Origin: Prostheceraeus crozeri
Taxonomy: Eukaryota > Platyhelminthes > Polycladida > Euryleptidae
NCBI GenBank assembly: GCA_907163375.1
Contig: CAJQUW010016957.1
Coordinates: forward strand, 124,001 to 188,000
DNA: 64,000 nucleotides
Reading direction: 5' to 3'
Shown here: positions 11,851 to 24,080 of the stretch, one piece after another
Position numbering within the stretch: the stretch's first letter is position 1
Layout of the letters: every line of letters begins with the position of its first letter
Notes under the pieces: model-generated
Told to the model about the DNA's origin: nothing
What the model saw: only the letters and a program-made list of their open reading frames with translations
The model's database searches: none
Translations under genes and position numbers: made by a program

Positions 11851-14212
11851 GACAAAATGTGCGTGTAAATATTGTTTTTAACTTTTGCTAAACTAAAGGG
11901 AGCGTGTGGTTGTAGTTGTACATAAGCTATGAAAACCTCCCGTCGGAAGCAATTAAATACGAAGTAGCATTTTCCCTTTTCCAATAATGACTAGGTATAG
12001 ATCACATCTACTAACAGCCTCAGTGCCCTTAAAATTTCTTCAACAGAAATTAACTGTAAAAAACTGAAAAATTCTTAATTCAATTTTGGTGGGAGGTATG
12101 GGCCGCCTACGAAATTTACGATCTGACCGAACAAAATTCGTAATGCTCACAGCGTGGCATTTAGCATACTTCTAAGCAAATAATCGCATCGGTTATGTTG
12201 GTTTGAAGTGCAGGTCTGTTTGCATGTTTAGGCCGATTGCTATTATGAAGCTAACAATCTCATATATGAGTGTAAAGCATAGATTTTCGTGAGTTTTCCT
12301 TAAACTGTAGCCTATTACACAAGGAACTAATTTGACGATGATGTTAGCTTCCTGAGCTAAAAATACAGACTGTTAAGAAAATGCAGTCCATTTTGAATAG
12401 ACATTATCACTCAATGTGAATAGAAACACAGGCTTGTATATGTTACAAATGGTAGTCCCGTATACAGCAAACTAGGACATCGACTTCACTATTGAATTCA
12501 TGCGCGACGGCTTGTCCTATGAGTGATATTTTATGCTCACGAAGCCCACTCAGCGCGTCCTTCTGTTGCATGTCTTTCCAAACTGAGATATGTAGCCAAT
12601 CTTGATGTGATCCAATATTTTCTTGGAAAAACATAAAATCTTGGGGAGTAAACCCTGCACTATACAAGTGAAACATCGCTAATCACTCACTAAGTCAATC
12701 TTACCGGGATGTGTACGATATTATGCTAGGTCATATTATGTGGCTATCATTTAGTTCATTTCTTACTGAGGCGTAGCATGGAGTGGTTTTGGGCCGGCTC
12801 ATACCTCCCCCAGATGGTATCCAAAGACTAGACCGAAAAATATATATAAAGAAATTCTTTTTCTCAATACTGAAGTAAAGATTTTACTTACTTAAATAGA
12901 AATCATTCTCTTTTTTAGATATTCAACATACTACGACAAATTTGTTGTCAAATAGAGTGGCAAATAAGTTACTATACACTTGATGTTGAAGATTTTAGAC
13001 TAGATGTCGACAGTAAGCGTCAGGATATTTCTTACGTCTCCCATATTATGCGAGTATGAATGTCTTTTAAATAACCCATGGAAACTTGTTATCAAATAGA
13101 GCATTCCTTCCAAAGCGATATCTTTCCCTATTCATAAAAATATCCTAAATTTATGCTTTTCACTGCAGTGCTCCGACTCAGTCTCAGTACGCTCATTAAA
13201 ACGATGAGATAACACTTATCTCTGACATAAGTCATCGTCATTATGAATTTGAGAAATTGCTACAGGGTCATTCCACAAAAAATGACAGATTTCGGGAAAA
13301 GTGTGTGGCGAAGGTTCTCAGATTTTCTTCAAATTTTAACAGCTGATTGTTCTTGGTAGGAAACCGACAGAAATCAAATATTTCCGTCTAACTCGTCATA
13401 CTTTTCGAGCTACAGCCTTCTGAAGAAGACTATGCTCGACAAAAACAATCTTCTATCTTCATTTTTTTTAAATTTCCGTACTTTTGAATACCTATCTGTC
13501 AGACACTATGTAAGCTATCGTCACAATGTTTTAGATGTGTATTATACTAGTGTAGGTTAGTATCCATATCAATTTTCTCCCCGATTTCATCACTCAATCG
13601 TGAGATACAGCTTCTCAAATTGACTATAATATTAGGCCTACTTTTTTGTATTCAAAACTAACTCAATTTCATGGGCAAAATTCTACATGAAGTTTTACTC
13701 CAAACTCAATGATTTTTTCACTGCATTATGCATAATAATTGATAAGAGCTAGTACCAAAAGAAAGTTTCTACTGCAAGTCGTTGTCAAACTGGAAGTCGA
13801 CGATATTTGATTTTTTTGAAAAATAGCAAAAATTGCCATTTTTGATGATCATCTCCCGTTGACTGACTACTCCGATTTACGTTAAAGTTTTTGTCAACCA
13901 CACTATGAAGCTGATAATTAACATACTCAAAGCTAAACGTGCGCTTCGGGTTCGTTTAGGAGCTAGAGCACTTTGAATTATCACTTATTTTTTATATTCT
14001 ACTCTTTAAAATTTATAAGTAGTACCGGTATATGTTATATTTCCAATTGGGACTATTATTTCGACCAGTCTTTGCTCGGATTTAATGCAACTTTGTTTTT
14101 TGCAACAGTTGTTTCCAATTTTATTGCAAATAAACCACTTTGACCATATTAGACATCGTCTACATTGTGATATCACAGAGTTTTAGCGTTACATATGAAC
14201 TTTTCTTTTCAG
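11851..14212. other. non-coding DNA upstream of GID8
   Basis: No coding exon recognised. It holds a candidate TIR element (12091-12809) and, from 13264, a sequence starting CAGGGTCATTCCAC that looks like a transposon end, but its partner end was not found. The GID8 promoter and any 5' UTR exon should lie here or further left; I could not place them. Confidence 0.4.
12091..12809. repeat. candidate TIR-bounded non-autonomous element
   Basis: GGGAGGTATGGGCCG at the left is matched in inverted orientation by GGGAGGTATGAGCCGGCCC (reverse complement of 12791-12809). The interior is non-coding. No clear target duplication, and the inverted match is short (about 15 bp with one difference), so this may be chance or only part of a larger element. 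Confidence 0.3.
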
Positions 14213-14482
14213 TCTTTCCTACAACCTTTTCGGATGGATATAGGGACGTCACGTCTCCTGAGGCGTAACCGACATGTGATAGGAGGAACTACGAGTAGGA
14301 ATAATGAAGAGACAACTCCAGAGAATGATCCATCACCGGAGAAAATGATTCCAGTCGATCAATGGAAAGAGATGGTCGAGACAAGCACCAATTGTACTGG
14401 ACTGACAAGGACTCAGTTGAATCATGTAGTGATGAATTATCTTGTGATGGAAGGCTATAAAGAAGCGGCCGAAAAATTTCAG
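14213..14482 (+). CDS. GID8: GID8 coding exon 1 (N-tail and LisH)
   Basis: Follows a CTTTTCTTTTCAG acceptor. The proposed ATG is at 14234 and the donor CAG|GTATAC ends the exon in phase 0. It encodes 83 residues: a charged, low-conservation N-terminal tail with MIPVDQWKEMVET just before the LisH helix pair (LTRTQLNHVVMNYL). Confidence 0.85.
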
Positions 14483-17400
14483 GTATACACCAGTTTTCAA
14501 TACTGATTTTATACGACTAATAAATGTATAAGTTGCATCGTAGATCGTCGGGAGGACACAGGGCAACCATTGATGTGTGGTAGATGCCGGAATAATAGAT
14601 CCACTACAGATTTCACCTGTGCCTAGTTAGCATGGTCACGATAATTACATACACACTTATATTACTATGTACAGGTGGAATACATCTGTTTCTATTTTGT
14701 AACTGAAGTCTGCTAACGTGCGGATAACACATATAATAAAATATAGAAATTGTTTGTATACAAAAAATTTAAGATAGTCATGAAAAGGACATTAAGCGTT
14801 CACTGGGCAGGACACACGTATTCTCAAAAGTTTACACTGACAAGAACGAAAATATGAAAATAAAACTGGACAAAACAACACTAATACATCTATATACAAG
14901 AGTATATACAAGGGGCTCATCAGCAAGATGACCAACTGCTTTCGTCTCGTTTCGGGTCCTTTAACACCTTGGACGAATAAGCAGTGGCGGACCCACGCTA
15001 TAGGCGTACCCCATAAAACAAAAATAAAATACGGAAATAGCGGTACTCAAAATACTGTTGATGCACTCAAATCATACCACAATGGACGGACAATTGTCTG
15101 CTTGAAAACAAGCCAACTTTCGCAGGAGTGAAAAAATCTTAAATCACATGAAAGATAGCCTCTTTTTGTAAGCAATTGGCATGTGATTTTAATCTTATCA
15201 ACAACATAGCATAAATGTGAGCAAATACATAAATATCTTAAAACTTGACCTGCAAAAATTGTACTACCCATATAGGAAGGAAGAAGACTAGACAGGGCTC
15301 CTCCAGGTCAAGGACGGTTAGAGTAACAAAATCTTACTTTAGTGGAACCTCTGATATTGCAACTTCCCTTATTACCAGAACTTTTCCAGGTGCCGAGAAA
15401 ATCCCGATCTGTTATATTGTGTTACAAAGTGGAAAAATGAAGGCAACAATGTATCGCGTAACGATGATATCCGTATCAAAGCATGTGAAAGATATTTTAG
15501 AAATTTCAGTTAACGTCTATCTACATGTGTATTTCATAGCATTGCTGCTTGCTTTTTTCCTTCAATGGGCGTTTCCATTTTAAAGGTCACGATTTTGAAC
15601 AAAATGTGTCTTTTAGCTGTAACATGGTAACTATCCAACCGATATTACAACTTTTTTTAGAATGATCGTCGAAACATAGGCAATCATGCAATATTATCAG
15701 TTATCGGCAGTTTTTGGGTCAACGAACGTTGTAACCAAAGCTGGAAAAGTGGTGATCAAAAGGGAGAGGACATCGACTCTCATCATCGCACCTATAGCGC
15801 CCGCGAATAACTTTGAAAATAACTGAACCATAAATGGAATAAGAAGATAGCCCTATTCGATGTTTGAAAGGGACTTTCAATGCATGCATTTGGTGCTACC
15901 GGTATTTCGTCAAATAATGCTTCAAATAAGGGCCGTAGATGCTCATGTAAATCAGAAATTTATGGTAGGTCTACGCTTATAAAGATCCCAATACATATTG
16001 CGCAGAGGATCATTCTGCAATTTATTGCAACTAGACCTATGATAAATTCACAAAGATTGGATTATCTTTATTTGTGATATCAATATTCACAGAGTGAAAA
16101 GTAAACGATGCTCCTACATCTGATTTTCTGGATTGTGAAGAATTTTATTGCATTAACATGAATCAAATGTCATGTATGCGTTGTCGACAGGACCTTGAAA
16201 GAAACAAAATAGTATTTTGGATTCCTTTCTTTTTGTGATGGTTTCTTTACCGTTAATTATTTCATCAAGCATTCTCTGCTTCTCGAATTTGCTTGTCATC
16301 TTTCTGAACAAAGAAAGTTAATTATTGATAATTAGGCAGTTAAGTCTATGAAGAACCGTGAGGAAATTATGCCTACACCTGTCAATGTAGCTCACATTCG
16401 CAAAAATAATAAATTGAAGCTCAATCAATCTGGTTGTGGCAATGTAAGGCCTATCTACTGGAGTTATTCTTCACCGTCAAGGAAGGAAGGCATATCTTCA
16501 GTACCGTGGATGAGACGAGGCAGTTCAGGGGAACTTCCCCACTTTCCCTCCCCTCAAATCCAACACTGCTTGAAGCATGCGATGATGACGATGCTTAAAT
16601 GATTGCCCAGTCTAATTTATCTGTGCACTGTCACCGATCATACATTTGTTATTATCAACCAGTTACCGATATGAGGCTCTCCTGAAGGCTGGCAAATCTC
16701 TTCTACAAAGAAAATCAAAGATTTTGTTTATATAAATTATAATTTTATCAATTTCTTCATCAAGATCGCCAAGGAAAGAGGAAATTTGCCCAGCAGTAGG
16801 GTTAGTTAGTTATCCAGTTTTAATCCGGTGATTTCCGCTTGTCCGAGGGTGACCGGATGTACCTTATCGTGCCGCAATCACCTTTACACCTCGTCTCCAT
16901 TTCCCTCTGTCCAATGCGTCCTTTTTCGTCAGGCCTATCTTGCGACCTTTCTCCTCCACTTGCGTCTTCCACATTTTCTTGGGTCGTCCTCGCTTTCTTT
17001 TACCCTAAACTTCAAAATTCAGCGCTCTCCTCGAAGCACTACCTTCATCCCGCCTAGGGTGTATGACATAAATTATAAATTACTTCTGCCTAGTTCGAAA
17101 AATAACAGCGCCATTTCAAAGTTCACTATGGTACTTCATCAGATCACACAAAGAGACAAAAATCAAAACGTTACAAAATCATGTACATATGTTAGCGTCT
17201 AGAGACAATTTAGGCAGGATGCATTCTACGCAGACGGCTCTTGTTGACATCGATCAGGTAATTCAAATGTGCTTGCGAGTATATGTAAACCGCCCAATTA
17301 GTCCATCAACGTGAACCTCAAAAGCAGCTATGGTTAGCCTTCTTCAAGAATAGGCACAGCCTAAATCAGTGTTTGTTTTCTTAGCTACAGGTCTACAGTA

Positions 17401-20400
17401 ACTAATAAAGCAGTACATAAACAGAATCTTGAAGCCCATATTGGGGTTATTGATGACAACAGCGACACTAGAATGAGTAATTAAGTTATTGCATTAACAC
17501 GAATGAAGTGAGTAGAATGATGTCTGATAGTTAGAAATATTTGTATAAATATTGTGGAACGGATTGTGGTTCTGATAACAGTAAAGTAAAAAAATAATTT
17601 CTGCTGATTTGAGACAAAATGTTGAGTCAACTTGACATCGCTGCTCGTAGGGGATTTGAACATCTCACTAACAATTGACAATGACATACGTATACTGTAT
17701 GCGGCAGTTTAATGGAATGAATTTTACAATTAATATAATGTCATTTGCAAACACGACCTGTCTTATTGCCAACATTTTTCCCGTTCCTTTGAATTGCCAA
17801 TAAGACAAGTTCGACTGTATTTGTTTGGGCTACTCAAAAATATAAATATTGCAACACAGTCTCTTCCTCTGAAACGTCGATCTTTATCCCATGAACTCCT
17901 TCAAACTTAATGCACATTTTTTAGAAAATTAACTTTCAGAAGTCTACTAACTGAGAGTGTGAATTCCTTGTTTTGCAGGTGGAAGCGGAAGTTGAAACCT
18001 CGCATCCGGTTGGCAGTTTACTTGGTATTGAACATAGACGTCAAATTCGAGAAGCAATTATCAGTGGAAACATAGCAGAAGCCATTCGATTGGCGGAAGA
18101 ATATTATCCAGGCTTTCTCGACAGTACTCCTATTGCAAATTATGAACTACGAATGCAACAGCTAATTGAACTAGTTCGAGAGAAGAAGTAAGAACATTTG
18201 GCATTGATAAGTTTAGCGGTGCTTAGGATGCTGGTGATTCTCATACCGTGTAATGTAATGGATGGAGACTTAATTTCTTGCGTACTTTATATTGAGCAGT
18301 TTTGTTCTTCAAAATGCTTTGATGTATTGTATTGCACTATAGCTTCGAGAGCTAAACGTCATGTGACTCTGTATAGACCACTTGTATCTGCTGAAGAATT
18401 TTTCTTTTTCACATTGATTAACCAGATATATACGTGGAATTTTCTATCTCCAGGAAAGTAGTTATTGTCATATATACCCACTACTCAACTACCAAGGGAT
18501 GAGCTGGATATGAACTATGGAGATTTTTGGACTTTTCTGTGATGTGATATAGCTATCTTTTCAACTCAGTTGCGTTCTAGTGAAAACGTAGTGACTTTAC
18601 TTGACGATGTTCCTTACTGAGTTTACGACTATATAACTTACAGTTATCTGTTGCTGAGCCCGTAGTTGACCAAGCTCCCGGGAAAACAGAACATTGTAGA
18701 AACTACCACGGGCCCAGGCGTCCCGCGGCTTTTGATGTCGATGTTTGCATCAGCAGCCTTAGTGTGAAGGGTTATAAAGAATCATAAGTTATATAAAATA
18801 GTGTTTTGCCTGTCCAATATGAGGTGATAGAAATGTGAAGTCAGACTGTAGAAAGATAATTCATGTTTTCTATTGATTGTAGGCTCAAGCTGTGTAATAG
18901 CATTTGCTTCAATGAATGTTGTGTCTCGATTGTTCGTGAGTTTATCAAAGAAATCGATCGGGTAATTCCCGATGCCGCCGTAGTAGGCTAAAGCATGTCG
19001 ATTTCCAAAGTCATACTTGCATAAGTGTAAGGGATTATAATGTAGAACTGTAATGCAAACTAATTCTACTATTAACTTAGGCTATCCCGGGCCTAGAAAT
19101 CGAAAATCATGGAAGTTCGGTTTCATTATTGCCACTTGATTTGAAGTTTTGAAGAACCCGATCTTGCAACCACAAGTCATCTGAACAGCATGCAGCACGT
19201 TCTCTGCCTCGAAGCAAAATAAAACAATTGAAGTAATTTTTGCCGAAGCGAAGAGATTCCAATTTTTCTCGAATCAGTTTCATATCGAATCTCGAAGCTT
19301 CGAAAGTCTCTAGAATATACTTGTTTAGATTATAGATTGATTATTGCGGCCTACTACGAGTTCATATAAAATCGATGACTTCTGAATAAGGTATTCGGAA
19401 AAGTGATAGTTGTTGGATTTGGTTTGTTATTATCATTCTATCAAATTGAGAGCCGTGGCATATTTTGGTAGGATGTATATATTCTTCTGCAATTTCGTGC
19501 ATGTAAAGTATTAGTATATAGGACAAAAATATTGCACTTCTTTCAAATTTACTATATCTTCATCCTATAGTATCACTCCGATTATCTACATGTACATCAT
19601 GCTAGCCATTTACATATTTAAATTTCAATTTTCAACTTCAAGTTTCTTGGTACTGTAGCTTCTAAATTTTGAAACCAAAATGTACTCTTGCGGGGAGCTT
19701 TGACTAAATGAGTTAACTTGCGAAAATGCAGAATTCATTGACAAAGCAACGAGTATCCCTGCTTTTGTGTGAGTTCTGGTTATTTCATACATTCCATTGA
19801 GTGCTGATTGCACCTGCCGATCCTTGACTATGCGAACCGGCTCACAAAAACTGGAATACTTGCTCCTTGGTGAAAATATTCTGTAAATATTTTCAACGGT
19901 TTAAAACGATACAAATTCAATTTCAAAGACATTCCCTTAACGTTCTGTTAGCTGCCATCAACTATCAAGAGCCATTATGTGCCTTTATTGAAATGACTCT
20001 CGTTATCGTTTTCAGACTGTTAGAAGCATTGAAATTCGCAGAACAATATCTGGCTCCTTGTGTTCTGGAAGAAAGGAAGGAAGGATCTCGACCTGATGGA
20101 GCAATTACACCTCGCATCGAACAGTGCATGTGTCTGTTAGCGTTTGACAATCCAGCTGACTCGATGTTTAAAGACCTTCTTTCGGACTATCATCGTGTTG
20201 AAGTAGCTGAACTTGTCAATTGTCATCTACTCAAGAGTTGTATAGGTCTTCCCGCCAGTAATCTCGTGAGTACCACTCCTCATCCAATGCCGACTGCTCT
20301 TAGTTGGTTAGTTCAAGCAATGATGTATGCGGAAGATCGATGTGGAGATTCTGTGCCTCGACTTGAATCATTGGATAGTGGACGCTTGCGACTACCTGGA

Positions 20401-20442
20401 CAAAGCTCATCTACTGCCATTGAGACTGATAAAGACGCATAA
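14213..20442 (+). CDS. GID8: GID8 homologue, CTLH/GID E3 ubiquitin-ligase subunit (three coding exons)
   Basis: Joining 14234-14482, 17979-18187 and 20016-20442 gives 294 codons plus TAA with every splice phase matching (introns GTATAC...TTTTGCAG and GTAAGA...GTTTTCAG). Residues about 58-86 form a LisH motif (MNYLVMEGYKEAAEKF, nearly the vertebrate GID8 core), about 100-155 a CTLH domain (IREAIISGNIAEAIRLAEE...QQLIELVREK) and about 152-265 a CRA domain (LEALKFAEQYLAP, MCLLAFDNPADSMFKDLL). GID8/TWA1 is the small scaffold that bridges RanBPM-type and RMND5/MAEA RING subunits in the CTLH complex (established for yeast and human). This protein is about 65 residues longer than human GID8: an N-terminal Arg/Asn/Glu-rich extension and a divergent C-tail. 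The first ATG in the exon (14234) was taken as start; the frame is open to the acceptor, so an upstream coding exon is possible. Confidence 0.9.
14483..17978 (+). other. GID8 intron 1
   Basis: 3.5-kb intron. It holds one recognisable insert, the RTE 3' relic at 16801-17058. The rest shows no coding or structured repeat that I can define. Confidence 0.6.
16801..17058 (-). mobile_element. short RTE-type LINE 3'-end relic
   Basis: About 258 bp nearly identical in layout to the 3' end of the 9.6-kb RTE relic: the plus strand starts TTAGTTAGTTATCCAGTTTT at both sites, and the complementary strand encodes the same terminal residues (ALNFEV, then a shifted block with GLTKKDALDRGKWRRGV). It is a heavily 5'-truncated copy of the same family. 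Confidence 0.7.
17979..18187 (+). CDS. GID8: GID8 coding exon 2 (CTLH)
   Basis: Acceptor TTGTTTTGCAG|GTG, donor AA|GTAAGA. 209 nt, ending two bases into a codon, completed by the first base of exon 3 (AA+A = Lys). Encodes the CTLH core, including SLLGIEHRRQIREAIISGNI and ELRMQQLIELVREK. Confidence 0.9.
18188..20015 (+). other. GID8 intron 2
   Basis: 1.8-kb AT-rich intron without a recognisable element or exon. Confidence 0.6.
20016..20442 (+). CDS. GID8: GID8 coding exon 3 (CRA domain, stop)
   Basis: Starts after CGTTATCGTTTTCAG and ends at TAA 20440-20442. Encodes the CRA domain: LEALKFAEQYLAP, then ITPRIEQCMCLLAFDNPADS and FKDLLSDYHRVEVAELVN, corresponding to 'LALLAFDSPEESPFGDLL' in vertebrate GID8. 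The last 30 residues are Ser/Thr/Asp-rich and not conserved. Confidence 0.9.
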
Positions 20443-21190
20443 AGTGTGTCATGAAGAAATTGGCAATTTGAAGAATTCACGAATATGGTTTGATTATTTG
20501 TTTACCTTATTCTGCTCGTCAACCTTCACTATCGACGTGCTATCAATTTTTAGATGGAACTGTCTAGAAATCACACGTTTTACGTTTCTCAAGGTTCTTC
20601 GCTGTTGAATAATATGAATCAAATCAAACCAGATGTTAGGTACAAACTGTAACTCGTCATATCATTGCATTCTGATGACTAATCAATGCAATCGTATTGA
20701 TATTCTGATACGATGGTGTTAATATTAGTGTACGTTAAATTACTGAAACTTTCATCATCAACAGCATATCGGTGGTCTGAGGTCTCCTGTTATCGGTAGA
20801 AGACGAGAATGTATTATTTAGCATTTAATGACATGAGTTCTCTTGGGACTCAGATTTTGATAATTTATGAGTTGGAGGTATCACAACTTCAGATGTCCTT
20901 GTAAATATATTGTTTGAACTACAATTTTGTTGGAGTAATAATTATTCACGGCGTTTTAAAGTATGTTGCTCTCGTTGTTTAACATGCCAAAAATTGACTT
21001 TCTATCAAGATTTGTAATTTAAATTTTTATTTTCCTCTACATGTAATTTTAAGTAAACTTATGAGGAAATTTACTCACTGTAAGCTGTGGAGCATCAGTT
21101 TTTATGTCAGTAGTTGAATGTTACCTATGTCGAATATTCATCTGCTTTTGATAATGAACAAAAAATAAACTGATTGAAGTAAATTTCATA
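20443..21190 (+). other. GID8: probable GID8 3' UTR with poly(A) signal
   Basis: AT-rich sequence without open frames follows the stop. AATAAA at 21164-21169 is the first strong canonical poly(A) hexamer in a suitable place, which would give a 3' UTR of about 740 nt. The cleavage site is inferred. Confidence 0.6.
21164..21169 (+). terminator. poly(A) signal AATAAA for GID8
   Basis: Canonical hexamer 722 nt downstream of the GID8 stop codon, followed by T-rich sequence (ATATTTTGTTG). Confidence 0.55.
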
Positions 21191-21791
21191 TTTTGTTGCA
21201 AGCCTTACGTATCTGCGATGTTCTGATGGGTAAATCATAAATCCGCTATGAAGATACTAAAATTATGATCCCTTAGAAGCTTACGTAGACTGACAGCATA
21301 ACCTAGTCAAGTGTCGGTCGGTCTATTGAATGATCTTTTTGATGCAGCAGAATCAGCAGTGCCTCAATTATTGCAAGAATCTGAATTTTTGTCATAGCAG
21401 AAATTTTGTGATAATTACGTAAAATGGTGCCGATTACTGCGGCGAAGTAAGAATATCTAAACCATCAGAAACTAATGGACAAAATAACCTCTATTGGAAA
21501 ATCTCATTATCGACATGGTCAGACATTGACTAAACCACTGAATGGCTATCATATTTCGGCTGAATTATAATGGAGAGTTGCTGTCAACTGCGTCTCTTAG
21601 CATTGTTGGATGGATTGGTCAAGTTACTCGCGCAAGTCCCAATGAGCGTGACGTCGCTTGCGGTACGGCTTCCCTTTTCTGAATACCTCGATCGTATAAT
21701 ATGACTAGTAAAGGGAATTCGCAACCGGTCCATTGTTGACACCTGAGTCGTATTTTTCTATTTCACTTCGTGCTATGAGGATGACCATGTA

Positions 21792-22645
21792 CAGTGCGCG
21801 GCAGCAAGTTTTAAACTTGGCATAAATCTACGGACACGTGCATTTTTCAACACCTAAATTTTTTTGCTATTAAGAAATATCGACAAATTTATAGTCATCT
21901 GAAAGAGAATTTTCGGATCTATCATTTGAATATTGTTGAATTAATTGTTTTTGAAATTGGTGGTTCCTAGAGGCCCGAAAGCCCCAAATTTACTTTGACT
22001 TGTTTTGACAAGCGCATAAATCAATTTGAAACATTCTCCTTGTGATATTCAAAACCGCCACAAGATTGGCTTTCACAAAATATATAGTTTGACAGTGTTT
22101 TCTCGAAGTTTATAGGCAATATTGAAAGTAGTAAATGTGGCGATTTTTTCATTTTCAGAATATTTCTTCGAAGGGCCTTAAATTTACCCAACAAAAGCAG
22201 AAAACACTAGTTTTGAGGTAAATAAATGTCACCAGTTAGTTAACAGCGCTATTTCTGTCATTATCGCAACACATCCTGAAAATGAAAAAATCGCCACATT
22301 TTCTATCTACTTTCAAAATATTGCCTATAAACTTCGAGAAAACACTGTCAAACTATATATTTTGTGAAAGCCAATCTTGTGGCGGTTTTGAATATCACAA
22401 GGAGAATGTTTCAAATTGATTTATGCGCTTGTCAAAAAAATTTGGGGCTTTCGGGTTTATGCGCCTCTAGGAACCACCAATTTCAAAAACAATTAATTCA
22501 ACAACATTCAAATGATAAATCCGAAAATTCTCTTTCAGATGATTATAAATATGTCGATATTTCCTAATAGCAAAAAAATTTAGGTGTTGAAAAATGTACG
22601 TGTCCGTAGATTTATGCCAAGTTTAAAACTTGCTGTCGTGTACTG
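21792..22645. repeat. long foldback element, ~370-bp arms, TA-flanked
   Basis: Left arm 21792-22158 and right arm 22275-22645 are reverse complements over about 370 bp with only scattered differences and one small indel, around a 116-bp spacer. Ends read CAGTGCGCGGCAGCAAG and (reverse complement) CAGTACACGACAGCAAG, flanked on both sides by TA, which fits a Tc1/mariner-superfamily non-autonomous element with very long TIRs. No transposase remains. Transcribed, it would form a long double-stranded hairpin. Confidence 0.85.
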
Positions 22646-23117
22646 TAGAAATCATTTTTGGCAGCATGATCTGCATATGCTATTTCATTTCAATTGAATC
22701 AGTATGAGAAGATAGGCCAATAAGGGGTTCCAATCAGTGGCGTCTTCTCCGTACGTGCGAGGCCTTCGGCGCATCCTAAATAATAATTTACCAACATTTA
22801 TAAAAATGAATAGTGTCATCATTCATTACATTTCATTTAAATTCGATAGCTTCTGTAGCTGTCCGTCTCAAAATTAGACGCTCAACCTTAGAGTGAACGG
22901 TTTTGCTGCGCGTGCACGAATCACAGCTGTTCTCTTCTAACGATTAGACACACATGCTAGTCGTTTGTTCAGACGGAGCGAAAGGGAGTGCGTGTGAGGC
23001 AGCAAGCGCACGCGCCAGCGCCATTTCCCGATAGACATAATGCTTAATTGTTTCTCCAATTTTTACAATGAAATTCTCCGTTATTCTTGATCGAGGATCG
23101 GTACCTACCCAAGCAAC

Positions 23118-23372
23118 ACAAAACGTGTAGGTAACGTGGCCGCCACGTTGCGAACGTGGCCGGGGATTCATCACGTGTTGGCCACGTGTGTGACACGTTG
23201 TCAAAACACGCAATATTTTGGTGAATTCGTGACGTGATGGCCACGTGTTGGACACGTTGTCAAAACACGCAATCTTTTGGTGAATTCGTGACGTGATAGC
23301 CACGTGGCTGACACGTAGTCAAAACACAATTTTTGATGAATTCGCAACACGTCTCTCACGTATCGTGCACTT
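23118..23372. repeat. ~60-bp tandem repeat rich in CACGTG
   Basis: About three to four units sharing ACACGTTGTCAAAACACGCA, then TTTTGGTGAATTCGTGACGTG and GCCACGTG. Period about 60 bp with decay toward the right. CACGTG is the E-box core, but here the density is best explained as the element's subterminal repeats. Confidence 0.75.
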
Positions 23373-23639
23373 GCTTTAACACAATTTTTTAAGAAAGACC
23401 CAGTAAACATAGAATGACGACATTGTGTTGTCCTATATTGATGTGACCATATGTGTCTGAGACGTCTATGACCAGAGCGGATAAGTGACCTCCCATCAAA
23501 GACGTCAGAACAACCGCCCACGACCAAGCACACGATCATCGAGCCACAACTGCGATGAATTAAGAAATTATGACGTTCACGCTATGATGAATCATTTTCA
23601 CTTTAATTGCACTAAAATTTGAAACTAACTTTTTCATTT

Positions 23640-24080
23640 CCAATCTCTTTTATCTCTCTCTCTCTCTATCAATATCTCATCGCTTCTCTTGATTAACTTT
23701 TTCTCTGTCATAATTCTCATTCTCTTTTTTTTTCCTACTCTGATCTCTCATTTGCCTCTCTTTTTCGTTCTCTCCTCTCACGCGCATTTCTCTTATTTTC
23801 TTTCATTCTGCTCGTCTTGAATTTCTCCTCAATGCCTCTCTTCTTTCCCTCTTCTCTCATGGCTACTAATTTCTCGTCTCACCTTTAATTCCTCTTCTTA
23901 TTCTTTCTCTTTTTCTTTTCCCTCAACACCCGTCCTTTTTATTCTATACTTCTATTTCTTATTCCTTGATTAATTCTCATCTTTATCTTAGTCACCGTGC
24001 TCTTCATTTCTTTTTCGTTTCTCGCCCCACGTCTATGAATGTAGCTTTGATTCATCTCTCTCTCTCATATTTTGTTTTTG
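23640..24080. repeat. pyrimidine-rich (CT) tract
   Basis: About 440 bp with strong C+T bias on the plus strand, including a TCTCTCTCTCTC run near 23653 and TTTCTCTTTTTCTTTTCCC-like words. Low-complexity DNA inside the nested element. Confidence 0.7.

Noticed and set aside
13264-13980. CAGGGTCATTCCACAAAAAATG as the start of a DNA transposon
   Set aside because: Looks like a transposon terminus, but I found no inverted partner in the next kilobase, so no element can be defined.
23640-24080. CT-rich tract as a polypyrimidine splice or promoter element
   Set aside because: It lies inside a transposon between genes, with no exon next to it; better read as low-complexity DNA.
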